Assembly (NCBI RefSeq): GCF_000327385.1
Contig: NW_008706747.1
Location: 4,743,989-4,807,988 of the forward strand
Reading direction: 5' to 3'
From: Lottia gigantea
Taxonomy: Eukaryota > Mollusca > Gastropoda > Lottiidae
DNA: 64,000 bases
The first letter of the stretch is position 1. The number at the start of each line of letters is the position of its first letter. A program made the position numbers and the translations under genes. This document shows positions 1 to 11,700 of this stretch, in pieces. The notes below the pieces were generated by a model that was not told the DNA's origin, did no database searches, and saw only the letters and a list, made by a program, of their open reading frames with translations.

Positions 1-1960
1 AACTATATATCATATTAAAGCTACCATGAACTATATATCATATTAAAGCTATCATGAATTATATATATAGCATATTAAAATTACCATGAACTATATATCA
101 TATTAAAGCTACCATGAACTATATATCACATTAATGCTACCATGAACTATATATCATATTAAAGCTACCATGAACTATATATCATATTAAAGCTACCATG
201 AACTATATATCACATTAAAGCTACCATGAACTATATATCATATTAAAGCTACCATGAACTATATATCACATTAAAGCTACCATGGACTATAAATCACATT
301 AAAGCTACCGTGGACTATAATGTATCACATTAAAGCTACCATGGACTATAAATTATATTAAAGCTACCATGGACTATACCACATTAAAGCTACCATGAAC
401 TATATATCAGATTAAAGCTACCATGAACTATAAATTATATCAAAGCTACCATGGACTATAAATTATATCAAAGCTACCATGAACTATATATCTTATTAAA
501 GCTATCATGAACTATATATCACATTAAAGCTACCATGAACTATATATCACATTAAAGCTACCATGAACTATATATCATATCAAAGCTACCATGAACTATA
601 TATCACATTAAAGCTACCATGAATTATATATCACATTAAAGCTACCATGGACTATAAATTATATTAAAGCTACCATGGACTATAAATTATATTAAAGCTA
701 TCATGGACTATATATCACATTAAAGCTACCATGAACTACATATCACATTAAAGTTACCATGAACTATATATCACATTAAAGCTACCATGAACTATATATC
801 ATATTAAAGCTACCATGAACTATGTATCACATTAAAGCTACCATGAACTATGTATCACATTAAAGCTACCATGAACAATGTATCACATTAAAGCTACCAT
901 GAACTATGTATCACATTAAAGCTACCATGAACTATATATCACATTAAAGCTACAATGAACCATATATCATATTAATGCTACCATGCACGATACATCACAT
1001 TAAAGCTACCATGAACTATATATCATATCAAAGCTACCATGAATTATATATCAGATTAAAGCTACCATGAACTATATCATATTAAAGCTACCATGAACTA
1101 TATCATATTAAAGCTACCATGAACTATATATCACATTAAAGCTACCATGAACTATATATCATATTAAAGCTACCATGAACTATATATCAGATTAAAACTA
1201 CCATGAACTATATATCATATTAAAGCTACCATGAACTACATATAATATTAAAGCTACCATGAACTATATAATATTAAAGCTACCATGAACTATATAATAT
1301 TAAAGCTACCATGAACTATATAATATTAAAGCTACCATGAACTATATATTAAAACTACCATGAACTATATCACATTAAAGCTACCATGAACTATATATCA
1401 TATTAAAGCTACCATGAACTACATATAATATTAAAGCTACCATGAACTATATAATATTAAAGCTACCATGAACTATATCATATTAAAGCTACCATGAACT
1501 GTATATCATATTAAAGCTACCATGAATTACATATCACATTAAAGCTACCATGAACTATATAATATTAAAGCTACATGAACTATATCATATTAAAGCTACC
1601 ATGAACTATTTTTCACTAAAGCTACCATGAGCTATATATCTTATATTAAAAATACCATGAACTATAGGTATTAAAGCTAACATGAATTATATATCATATT
1701 AATGATACTATGAACTATTTATTTTATTAAAACTAGCATGAACTATATATCACATTAAAGCTAACATGAATTATATATCATATTAATGATACTATGAACT
1801 ATTTATTTTATTAAAACTAGCATGAACTATATATCACATTAAAGCTAACATGAATTATATATCATATTAATGATACTATGAACTATTTATTTTATTAAAA
1901 ATAGCATGAACTATATATCACATTAAAGCTACCATGAAAGATTAAAACTAACATGAATAA
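1..1960. repeat. 28-bp satellite array
   Basis: About 70 head-to-tail copies of an A+T-rich unit of 28 bp, which reads roughly AACTATATATCATATTAAAG followed by CTACCATG. Some copies are shortened to 23-26 bp around 1070-1340. The array starts before the window and decays by about 1960. From 1681 to about 1930 three adjacent units form a higher-order repeat with an 84-bp period. The unit is not a multiple of three and no open frame crosses it, so it is noncoding. Confidence 0.97.
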
Positions 1961-3022
1961 TGGTATTGGGATATGGGATCTTGAAATATGAATAGGATAT
2001 TAAAGTTGCCCTGAAAAAGAACATATTTTATTTAAGAACATGACATATTACAGAAATATAATATAATATGAAAAAATAGTGAAATACAGTACATGTATCT
2101 AGAAACAACAATATTTATATCAATTTATAACGTTTATTCACAGGTACAAAATAACAATGGAAAAATTAGACATGAGCAAAGATCCTCTAAAAAGTACACA
2201 AAACCCCCCAAAAACAGAACATAGACATTTTTTGAATGATAATGTAACAAAATTTCATAAATACAAAAATAATACATTAAATAAATGAAACAAAATGTGA
2301 GCAACCTATTTCCATATAACCAAAGAAATACCAAAAATATCCCTGGTTCTGTACAAGAAGTACTATCACCTCCCTAGGGATTCAAACAAACAAACACTAC
2401 TGAGGGTATGTAAGATGACAATTTTAAATAGCAATGTATTATAACATGAAAACCTCTCTTGACTGCGAGAACAATTCACAACCTTTGTTGATCTTCAGTT
2501 TGCCTACTGTGGGTAATAGAATACCAGGTACATCTAAACGAAAAGAGGAACAAAGAGTCCAGAAGGTTGGGAGCCAGGAAGCAATGTAGACTCCAAAGGA
2601 GAAACCAAGCTAAATGTCTGTTACGAATCAAATCTATGGAATGTTTTGACTGACATTGAACTTCATAAAGTAAACAAAAATGGCGATACAAACGAACAAA
2701 GATATTTGTGCTCATTTTCAATTCAATTCTTGAGAAGATCTTCCCAGCTAGCTGACCCAATGAAAGACCCCTCCCTCCAATACCACTTCTAGTATGTACA
2801 CTAAAGCAAGGTTGAATTCTGCTGTAGGCCTATTAACATCTCCATAAAGAGAAGATTTTCCCAACCAGCTAATCTCAATTTAAGACCTCTCCCTCCTAAA
2901 TCAATACCACTCCCAGTATCTCCACTAAACTAGAAGGAATCCTGCTTTCAAGCCTGTTTATATCTTTGTCAATCCCTCTAGAAATAAAGGCTACAGTACA
3001 ACTCCAAAGCGGTACACTAAAA
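1961..3022. other. Noncoding stretch, probably 3' UTR of the MLLE gene
   Basis: No exon with supported splice sites was found here. Small minus-strand open frames (2134-2334, 2476-2760) have no recognisable domain and poor composition. The stretch probably holds the 3' UTR of the MLLE gene. A minus-strand AATAAA can be read near 2133. Around 2760-3010 two loosely repeated blocks share the phrase 'agacccctccctcc / agacctctccctcc'. Confidence 0.5.
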
Positions 3023-4666
3023 CTAGGATGAATTTTGCTGTAAAGCTGAAAAGGCTTCCTCAATTCTGGAATCTAACAGCTGTTCAGAGTTGACTAATTT
3101 TTCTAAGACATTATCTTCAAGTTCTATTAACATGCCTGTAAAACAAAATTTCTATTCTTGAAATATAGCCAGAGAATAAACAATCCTACCAACCTGTGCT
3201 GTGGTATTTTTAAATACAGAATAAGCACTCCGCAAGAAAAATGAAATGAATGGAGCATTACATCCTACACCCCAAAAGGAGAAATATTTTATTTATTGAA
3301 GTCAACTGTGGAATCCACAAGGGGAACATCATATGAAACTACAAGTCTGCCAAATTACAAGAATCAGATTTAATACGAAACACAAGAACAAGATCTAATT
3401 TTTTTATAGGGTTACCTCAGAAGCAACAGACAATATCTTATATCTGATGTTGGTCTTAGTTAAGTTTTTACGAACAAGGCCCCTGATATTTCAAACCATA
3501 CCTGTAATTTGAGGAGCTAAATCCGGGTATTTTATCTCAACTCTAGAATATATTATCTCTGCCATGATTTCTGTGGGAGATAACTCTTCAGTCCTCTCTG
3601 TCTCTAAAACAGTTCTAGATTTCTCTATCGCTTGTTTTAAATCTGTTGTCGATTTTAATAATTTTGATAATTTATCACTATCCAGCTCCAATAGCATGCC
3701 TAGAATCAAATAAGGAATTCTTAAAGCATATAGTAAACTTCATGCATAATGCATAATTTATAATGAGTTTTAAGGAGCAATGTTACCATAGCGATCACCA
3801 GTTGTGAATGGTTGCGAATAATGAAGTACTGCAACTCGCAACTCAGTTACATGAGAGTTGTGTTTGAAACTTAAAACCAGTACTCTTATTAAACAACTAG
3901 TAATCGCTACTCTACAAGATAAAAAAAGTAATCGCTATAGTGTGAAGACTTCTTTTCCATAATGTTTATATTAGAATCTAGACTGTGGACTTGCCTGTTA
4001 TTTTTGCAGCCAATAATTCAGAATCTACCAGTTCTAGTATTTTATCATACAATTTCTCTCCTAGAACATCTTTATCACATTCTTGATCTTTGTTTAATAT
4101 AGAAACTTCAGGCTGTTTGGATTCTTTGGTGCTGAAAAACACGTTGAAAATCTCTTATAAAGATGGAAAGGTTTGTAAAGAGGTTTTTTTAAGCTTTCCT
4201 TATGTGTATCAGAGTTTTGGGGCTTTCATTTTTCTCACATCTTAGGATTTCTGTCATAACACACTTAGTTTCAGTAGAATTATAGTTTTCTACTTAAGAT
4301 TTGGATTTGGACTTTTAAATAGAGATTTGGATACATACAAATTTTCAGTTTTCTCCACAACTCATTAAACTTATCATATACAAAGTAATATTCAAATTCA
4401 ATAACAAGTTTTGCAAGTCAGATTTTGGCAAGTGTCAAAAAATACAAGTAGACAAACCTGTTTTTTGAAATTGTCTTTTCTGCAACTTTGACATACGACA
4501 TTAAAACTTGTCTATTCTGCAACATTTCTAGAATTTTGGGGCGTTCACATTCCAACAACATGCCCGTTATCTTTTCAACATTCGTGTCAGTCAATTCACT
4601 GACTTGGCTGTAGATATGATCGCCGAGAATTTCTTCTGTTGGATAGACCTCTCCCATTTTATACAT
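3023..4666 (-). CDS. Protein made of three tandem MLLE (PABC) domains
   Basis: Four exons, 4458-4666, 3995-4131, 3502-3699 and 3023-3135, join in frame into 218 residues. The product is three MLLE domains, about residues 11-66, 91-147 and 158-213. Each has the hallmark KITGMLLE or a close variant: EKITGMLLE at about 34-42, AKITGMLLE at 112-120 and PQITGMLIE at 178-186. Domain 2 also starts with LGEKLY, much like the LGERLF of poly(A)-binding protein. MLLE domains bind PAM2 peptides in Paip, eRF3, TOB and GW182 proteins. No RRM, HECT or other domain is visible. The introns before exons 3 and 4 both split the Gly codon of ITG|M. Intron 2 starts with GC (AG|GCAAGT). A 5' UTR acceptor lies at about 4693 and a possible UTR exon donor near 5392. 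MLLE identity is secure. A PAM2-sink or scaffold role is inference. Confidence 0.85.
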
Positions 4667-5786
4667 CTATCCTTTTACAATTATATTTCAATCTGAAAAA
4701 TAAATACCAAGTGATAACTAGCTTTTGCGATAGTGATGTCTGAAACACTAACAGTTAACTGAAAATTGGATACCGTATATATGTGTAAATCGATGCTATC
4801 AGTGTCTCTGGTACACATAAAAATTAACTAATGATTAGTAAAGCTATTTTCAATTAAAATGTTTAACAATTTGATCAAGATAGACACAAAATCCTGTTGG
4901 ATTTAGAATAACAAGCATGAAGCCACCGCATGGCTGTTGAAACATCAAATTATGCCAAATTTGAAATACGAGAGCCAGTATTTAAGCACTTTTGCCACTT
5001 CCCGACCAATAAAAATAAATTTCACTGTTTCAACAAGAATGACAAAAACACCTGAAGTAATATTTACTGAACATGTCTTGAACTAACATTTTCAGGCAGC
5101 TGATTTAGCCTATTGCTTGATCAATATTTAACTAGGAAACAAAAGAATCAAGGTATGACGACTGATGAGGGATCAACAACATTATCTGTCTGAGTCTTTG
5201 GGACTTTTCATGCAAATAAGCCACAACTGTAAGGCGTTTTGTCGGGGGTTTTAGTTTTTTTCAAGAATGACATGTTAATTCAGTAATCAATAAATATCAA
5301 AAACTCGTAATACATAGACTTCCGCTCCTCCCATTTAGTTTCATTTTAATGTATTTCAAATTATTTTGCTAATTCTAAAATAGCACACTTACCTTCACAT
5401 TATGTTGCAAAAGAAATATCAAAGCATCTTTCCAAATAAGTGTCAAAATCCTTTAGAAAATTATTACACGTCACGCTTGTTTACAAGAACACCGTAAAAT
5501 AAAAGTAGAAAAAGGGGAGATAATTCTAAAGGGAAGTAACTCTTAATAAAAATTCAAGACCACAATTATTTCAATGATACTCTTTTGTAATCTAAGACTG
5601 GCTTAGCCAAGCATCAGCGACTTTTGCGTTGACTGATAATATAAGAAAGAAACTTTAAATTCAAAAGTTCTTTTTGGACAGTCTTAAACTTAAATTATGC
5701 CACAATTTCAAAATCTTTAGGAATTCACAAGACCTAATTCTAAGGCACAAAAACATAAACCGACTTTTAAAATCATTTTTTATTTA
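4667..5786. other. 5' UTR and intergenic DNA between MLLE gene and Gemin4
   Basis: The minus-strand UTR acceptor (tttttcag) ends at 4693, and a donor-like site at 5391-5392 (AAG|gtaagt on the minus strand) suggests a noncoding first exon of the MLLE gene upstream of about 5393. At about 4718-4815 there is a half copy of the long inverted-repeat element described at 54056-54352. Nothing else was recognised. Confidence 0.4.
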
Positions 5787-5788
5787 TT
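5779..5788 (-). terminator. Poly(A) signals overlapping the Gemin4 stop
   Basis: On the minus strand the stop codon TAA runs straight into AATAAATAAA, giving AATAAA hexamers at 5783-5788 and 5779-5784. The first begins inside the stop codon. If used, the 3' UTR would be only about 15-30 nt. Use has not been shown. Confidence 0.5.
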
Positions 5789-8700
5789 ACAAAAGTATCT
5801 CATCCAACCTGGATGATAAAGTTCGAGCCATTTGTCCATCTTTGATAATATAAACTGCCTTGTGAAGCGCTGGATAGTAAGTCTCCCTCATTGCACACTT
5901 CACAGAGTCAATTTTTTTCACTTCTGCCAGGATATCTAACAAACAAACGAACAATGTTTCCTGATGCTCCCTAACAACAATTGTCATGGTGATGGCCAAA
6001 CAACTAAACAAATCAGCGAAAAATAACGCCCTACTCTCTGTTGGTGGCTCTTTGCAGTTTTCGCATAAAATAAACTGAAAAAGAAATGTTCAAATTGTAT
6101 ATCCTTTGGCTTGATAATGATAAATTCTCATCCTCCCATACCAAAACAGCTAGTAGGCCTACATTCATTCTCCCACCCCAGGCCATTGAGACAGTTTAGT
6201 ACCATTGCAGAAGAGTTTTCTCCGACCCTAGAAACAGTCTATCCCCCTACAAGCCCATTCCCCCCAACCTAGAGAACACCATTTCCCCACAAGTCTTTTT
6301 TCTCCCACTACAGACTAGTCCATTTCCCCACCACATATATTTCCATTCCCTAAACCCAAAACAGATGCTTCCCCCACTTAAAGAAAACTCAATTCCCCAC
6401 AACAGAGAAGCTAATTGCATTACCTGGAAAAGCTCTTAAGCCTAACCTGCCTCTTCCCAAGACAGGTATCCCTCCACTCCAGACCAGCCAATACCCCAAC
6501 CCAGACTAATGTTTTCTGCACCCAGAAGAGCTCATTCCCTAATCTCCAGCCGCAAGAGTAGAGAAAACCAGCCCTGCCCTACCTGAGTCAGACCAGCAAA
6601 AGACCTATGTTATAGTTTACCCCCTCCCCCAAGGGTAAACAAGAGAAAACCAGCTCCTCCCTACCTGAACCAGGCCAGCATAAGATCTAAGTACATGCTG
6701 TAAAATATCTGGTGGTAAACGGTCTGTTAAAACTACCACTGCATCATTTATAAATTGTATACCGCCGAGTTCTACATACACATCTTAAATATGAAATATT
6801 CCAAAAAATAGTTAAGGACGATAAGTTGTCAGGAAAATAGCCGATAACAACAAAATATGTCCTATTTGACAGAAAATAGTCAGAAAATCCACTAAAATCA
6901 AACATTGTAATAGTGATAAAGTTCTTTATCCAAGTGGAACAGCAAGAACCATACAGGTTTTGACAGAAATGAAATGAATGGAGTTATACGCCCTACTTTT
7001 CTGCACCTTATTGGGTTAAGACAACATGTAATGCAATGCAGTGTACAATGAGGGAAATTTTGACAGGACAGGCCTACTCTTTATTCGCTTTTTAACAGTC
7101 GAGGGATCTTTTACTGGAGCACACATGGAGCCCTGGTTTATTGTCCCATCTGAATGACTGGACGCTTTTCCATGCCAGCCCCTCAGACCTGCATGACTGA
7201 CAGGATGAAACCAGGTTGAAAAATCGGAAGGTATTATCTCGACCTATGCTGGGATTGAACCCTGGCAGACAGGGTAGTGATCAAGTGTCTAACTCACTGA
7301 GCCACAATGTCCCTAAAACAAAAATGAGGGAAATTTCGCCAATCTCTTTAACTAGGATAAGAAATAAATAATATTACCTGGAAGATGTTGTGGTATAACT
7401 TTCTCTACAAACAGTAGTCTGAGTGGAAATCGGTTTAAATGATAGATAATTAACAGTACTAGTTTATAGAGTCTAGACCATTCTGTTGGTAGCAGCCCAG
7501 GTAATACCTTAAAAAATACCAATTACAAATAATGCATGTTTGAATCTATTTGAATGCAAGAAAAATTCTAGAAAAAATAAGCCAAAATACTCACAATACT
7601 AATTGCAAAAGGAAACTTAAAATCTAAAACAACATTTTGGCAAAACATTGGTTGCAGCTAATGAACTTTTCACATGAGGAAGTATATCAATCATTAATGA
7701 GGAAGTATTTCATAATGAAAAGTGGTATCAGGTGTCTAGAAGAGTAATTCAAATATTCATTGAAGCAAAATTCAGGTCTATTGTCTAACCAGTGATTTCT
7801 GAAAACGCATACCCCTGATTTAAATGATATCTAAGTCCACCCAAGTTATGTGAAGGTCAATACTGGGGCAAGATGAGTCAGCGTTGGTGTTCAACCTCTC
7901 CTATGAAGATGTCACGATACCTTCATTTGTGATATGAATTGACAACATGGGCCAACTTTCTGAAGCACCGGCCAAGGAATGAGAATTGTTCTGACCTGTA
8001 TTAGAGCTATAGTAAGAGATATTTGAGTCACTGGCAGCATGTGTAGGTTGTCTAACACCATTTCTGTTACTTCTTCATTGATTACGCCTAGTTCTAGCAC
8101 CAACTTGACATCTCCTGAAAATATCAATCAAATAGTTCTAGCACCAACTTGACATCTCCTGAAAATATCAATCAAATAGTTCTAGCACCAACTTGACATC
8201 TCCTGAAAATATCAATCAAATAGTTCTAGCACCAACTTGACATCTCCTGAAAATATCAATCAAATAGTTCTAGCACCAACTTGACATCTCCTGAAAATAT
8301 CAATCAAATAGTTCTAGCACCAACTTGACATCTCCTGAAAATATCAATCAAATAGTTCTAGCACCAACTTGACATCTCCTGAAAATATCAATCAAATAGT
8401 TCTAGCACCAACTTGACATCTCCTGAAAATATAAATCAAATAGTTCTAGCACCAACTTGACATCTCCTGAAAATATAAATCAAATAGTTCTAGCACCTAC
8501 TTGACATCTCCTGAAAACATGAATGTCAATGAAATAAAGTTAATGAAGAAAAATAATAACATCAAAAGGATATATGAAATAATGAAAAGAAACAGTTCAA
8601 CGTCTTACTCTTCTGCCACTGACTGGGCTGATGGACCACCACGCCCTCTACACTCTTTTCAACAAAATTTTAAAAATCTGACTCACCAGTTTCAATAGCA

Positions 8701-11700
8701 CAAGTTATAATTTCTTTTAAATACTGAAATAGAAAAAAGATATAGCTCAGTTACGTTAGCCACAATACTGGAAGCTCATGACAACCAAATTATCCTGGAC
8801 TTAATTTCAGATTGTGTCCCTTAGAACTTTTTCTCAAGTCTGCACTTGTAACAAGAAAATAAGTTATAAAAATTACTATACCTGTGTATGGGACTCATGT
8901 CCATCCACAGTAAAACTTGTAATAAATTTATGTAGAGCTATTTTTATTCTCCAATCATATTCTTCTATATGATACATGAACCAATCAAAATGTTTCTCTG
9001 GAAAATTAACAGAGACAATCACTTTAAACAGAGGAAGTAAAAGCCCTTTAAAGGCGAATCTCGTAAGCACTGGCCTGGGCAGAAGAATTTCTTGCCATAT
9101 ATAGCTATTTCTATATACTTCTATTATTTTGAAATCAAAACTAGAAAATGTACCTTGTGAGTTCAAGGATGAAACTTTTAACATGGTGGCTATTTTAGTC
9201 AAGGTATAAGTACGACGTTCGTAATATAGTTTGACATTGTGAAGATGTATAAGACAAAGTTCGCCACAGTTTGACATTGTGAAGATGTATAAGACAAAGT
9301 TCGCCACAGCTTGACATTGTGAAGATGTATAAGACAAAGTTCGTCACAGCTTGACAATTTGAAGATGTATAAGACAAAGTTCGCCACAGCTTGACAATTT
9401 GAAGATGCCAAGATGGAAATAAATGACACAAAAAAATTCAAAGTCCAGCTTCAAATAAGTCTTGCTTACCTTCAACTTTAAAATTCCATTTTCTCAAAGG
9501 ATTTTTCATCGCCGCTAATAACTTGTGAATTAATTGACGAATCACCATCCTTGTATCAAAATATTCAAATTCAACCAATGATTGAACAACTTCATTATAA
9601 ACGTCACCAATGTGAAGCAAGGTACAAAGTGGAAAGAGATTTATCAACCAATCACAAGGCTTGTCTCTTGTCGCCTCGAGAACTGTTGTAAAAAGTTTGA
9701 TGGTGAATTCTAGTGGAAGTGAAAACGTGTCTGTATACAATGACTCCTTATATAAATTGGCAATGATACAAATCAAGACGAATTCCTGAATATTTAGAAC
9801 TGATGGTTCCTGACAATCTTTGTCTTGAAGAATTTGATATCTGTAATCCTGCAAAATTAAAAACAAGATATCAAATTAAAAAGAAAATCAAAAATACAAG
9901 TATGGAATTCACAAAGTTTTATATCAATTTTGATACTAAAAACTTATTGAAACACAGTTTCAAAACCAATCTCATGCAGTGTACAATAAGGTTAAATTTT
10001 ACCATGACATATGTTTACTTTCTTTCACTTTCCAATTTGTGAGGGGTCTAGGTTTTTCATGCAATTCAAATGACTAGATGATGCTTTTCTGAGTAAGCCA
10101 AGAAGCACCTAACTGGCAAAGAAAGTCTGTCTCGTTAAATAAAAATGCGATAATTTATACAAATTACATGATTGCAGTGAACTATTGGTAGTTGCTATAA
10201 CAACTATTGGTAACGTTTACCTTTGAAACTGCAGAAATAAATTTGAGGAAGTTTTTTTCCTGTTGTTTTTCTATTCGTGATTTAGTAATAACATTTTTTA
10301 TGGACCAAACTAGTAGAGTCGTTTTCGGATGATTTAGGGTGTGGCGACATTTACATAAGTCAGGTAAAGACTGTAATATCTGGAAAGAAAATCAGACAAT
10401 AAAATGCAGTGTGCAATGAAGGAAATTTGCAAATAAACCTAACCTTAGCAAGAATGCACATAAGCTCTGATAGTAAACCAGAATTTGATGTAATATTGTG
10501 TTCCCTTATTTAAGGAAGATGTATTATAAGAGTATAATATTATCCAAAGAATGGAAGAGACACATACAAAATCATAGTTGTATAATAGCTACTATGAGGT
10601 GTGTATTCTCCCAGATCCAAATCTTAATCTAAATGAGAGGGGACAGAGACAAGCAAATGTTGACTGTTGCCAAGGTGATGCTGAAAAGTGCTCACCCTGA
10701 GGTGAACCATAAGTCACCAAATCTAATCAGAGCCAACCAGTCAAATTGAAGGATAAGACTGTAGGAAGTAAAGAGTGTTAACTAATGATTGCTATAATGA
10801 AAAGTGATCAATTAAAAGTATATTTGTGACTAGCAATAGGTTTAAACAATCTGATCTGATATAAACTACATGGTAGAAATTAACTCTTAACACAACTATC
10901 ATGTGATCAGAGAGTCAAAGGTATTGTCAAATATTAACTCTACTACTTTGTCCTTACAGCTTCAGGAAATGCAAATCTTTATTTACCTGGATAACTGTGT
11001 CTATTTGACCAGAATTATTTATGACAGCATCAACCAGTCTTTCCATTGTGGTTTCTACATCTATCAGCAATAAATACATCACATCTTGCAAAACCTGAAA
11101 AATATAACGAAAAAAAAACACCATGCAGTGTGCAATGAGGAAAATTGCCAAAACAGCTGCATCAGCTTACACTTTTTTCAACTATCCAGGGATCTTTGAC
11201 TAGCAACGGTTTATTGTGCCATCTGAATGACAAGATGTTTTAGTAACGGAACTAAATGGTGCAAATGGAGTCAACCTCACCTGCTCGGTAGAATTGTTGG
11301 TAAATTTATTGAAGATAACGGTAAGTTCTGAGTTAAATTCTGGTTCAGATAGTAACTGTAGATTGACATTCTCTCTGTAACCATGGAGAATAAACTTCTG
11401 TTGTAGAACTAGAGGTAGATTTCTAAATACTCCACACACCAGCTGCAATGAAACAGTCATACAGTTTTAGAGGTGTGAGTTGACAAAATTAAAAAAAAAC
11501 GAACACCTAAATTCAAATCTAGACCTTTACTTGATGTAGTTTCTTTAAAACAAACAGATCACAAATCAAAATAAGAGCTCAGTTTATTTTCAAGAAATAA
11601 TGTGCTGTCGTAACAGTTGCCTACAAAACAATTAGGTTTCAGGGGTGAAACTAGCTCTTTAAACAAAAACATCTAAATGCCAGGACCCCATTCAAGTCAG

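Noticed and set aside
7255-7316. Candidate tRNA gene on the minus strand
   Set aside because: The A- and B-box words are there, but no acceptor stem or anticodon arm closes. It is the head of a SINE.
8089-8520. Regular repeats that could suggest a CRISPR array
   Set aside because: Repeats are contiguous with no unique spacers and are copies of an exon junction in a eukaryotic gene. The same reasoning applies to 16506-16728 and 48107-48706.
9195-9441. Overlapping minus-strand frames rich in ANFVLYIFTMSNCGE repeats
   Set aside because: They are one 40-bp minisatellite read in several phases. They lie between two Gemin4 exons and have no splice role.
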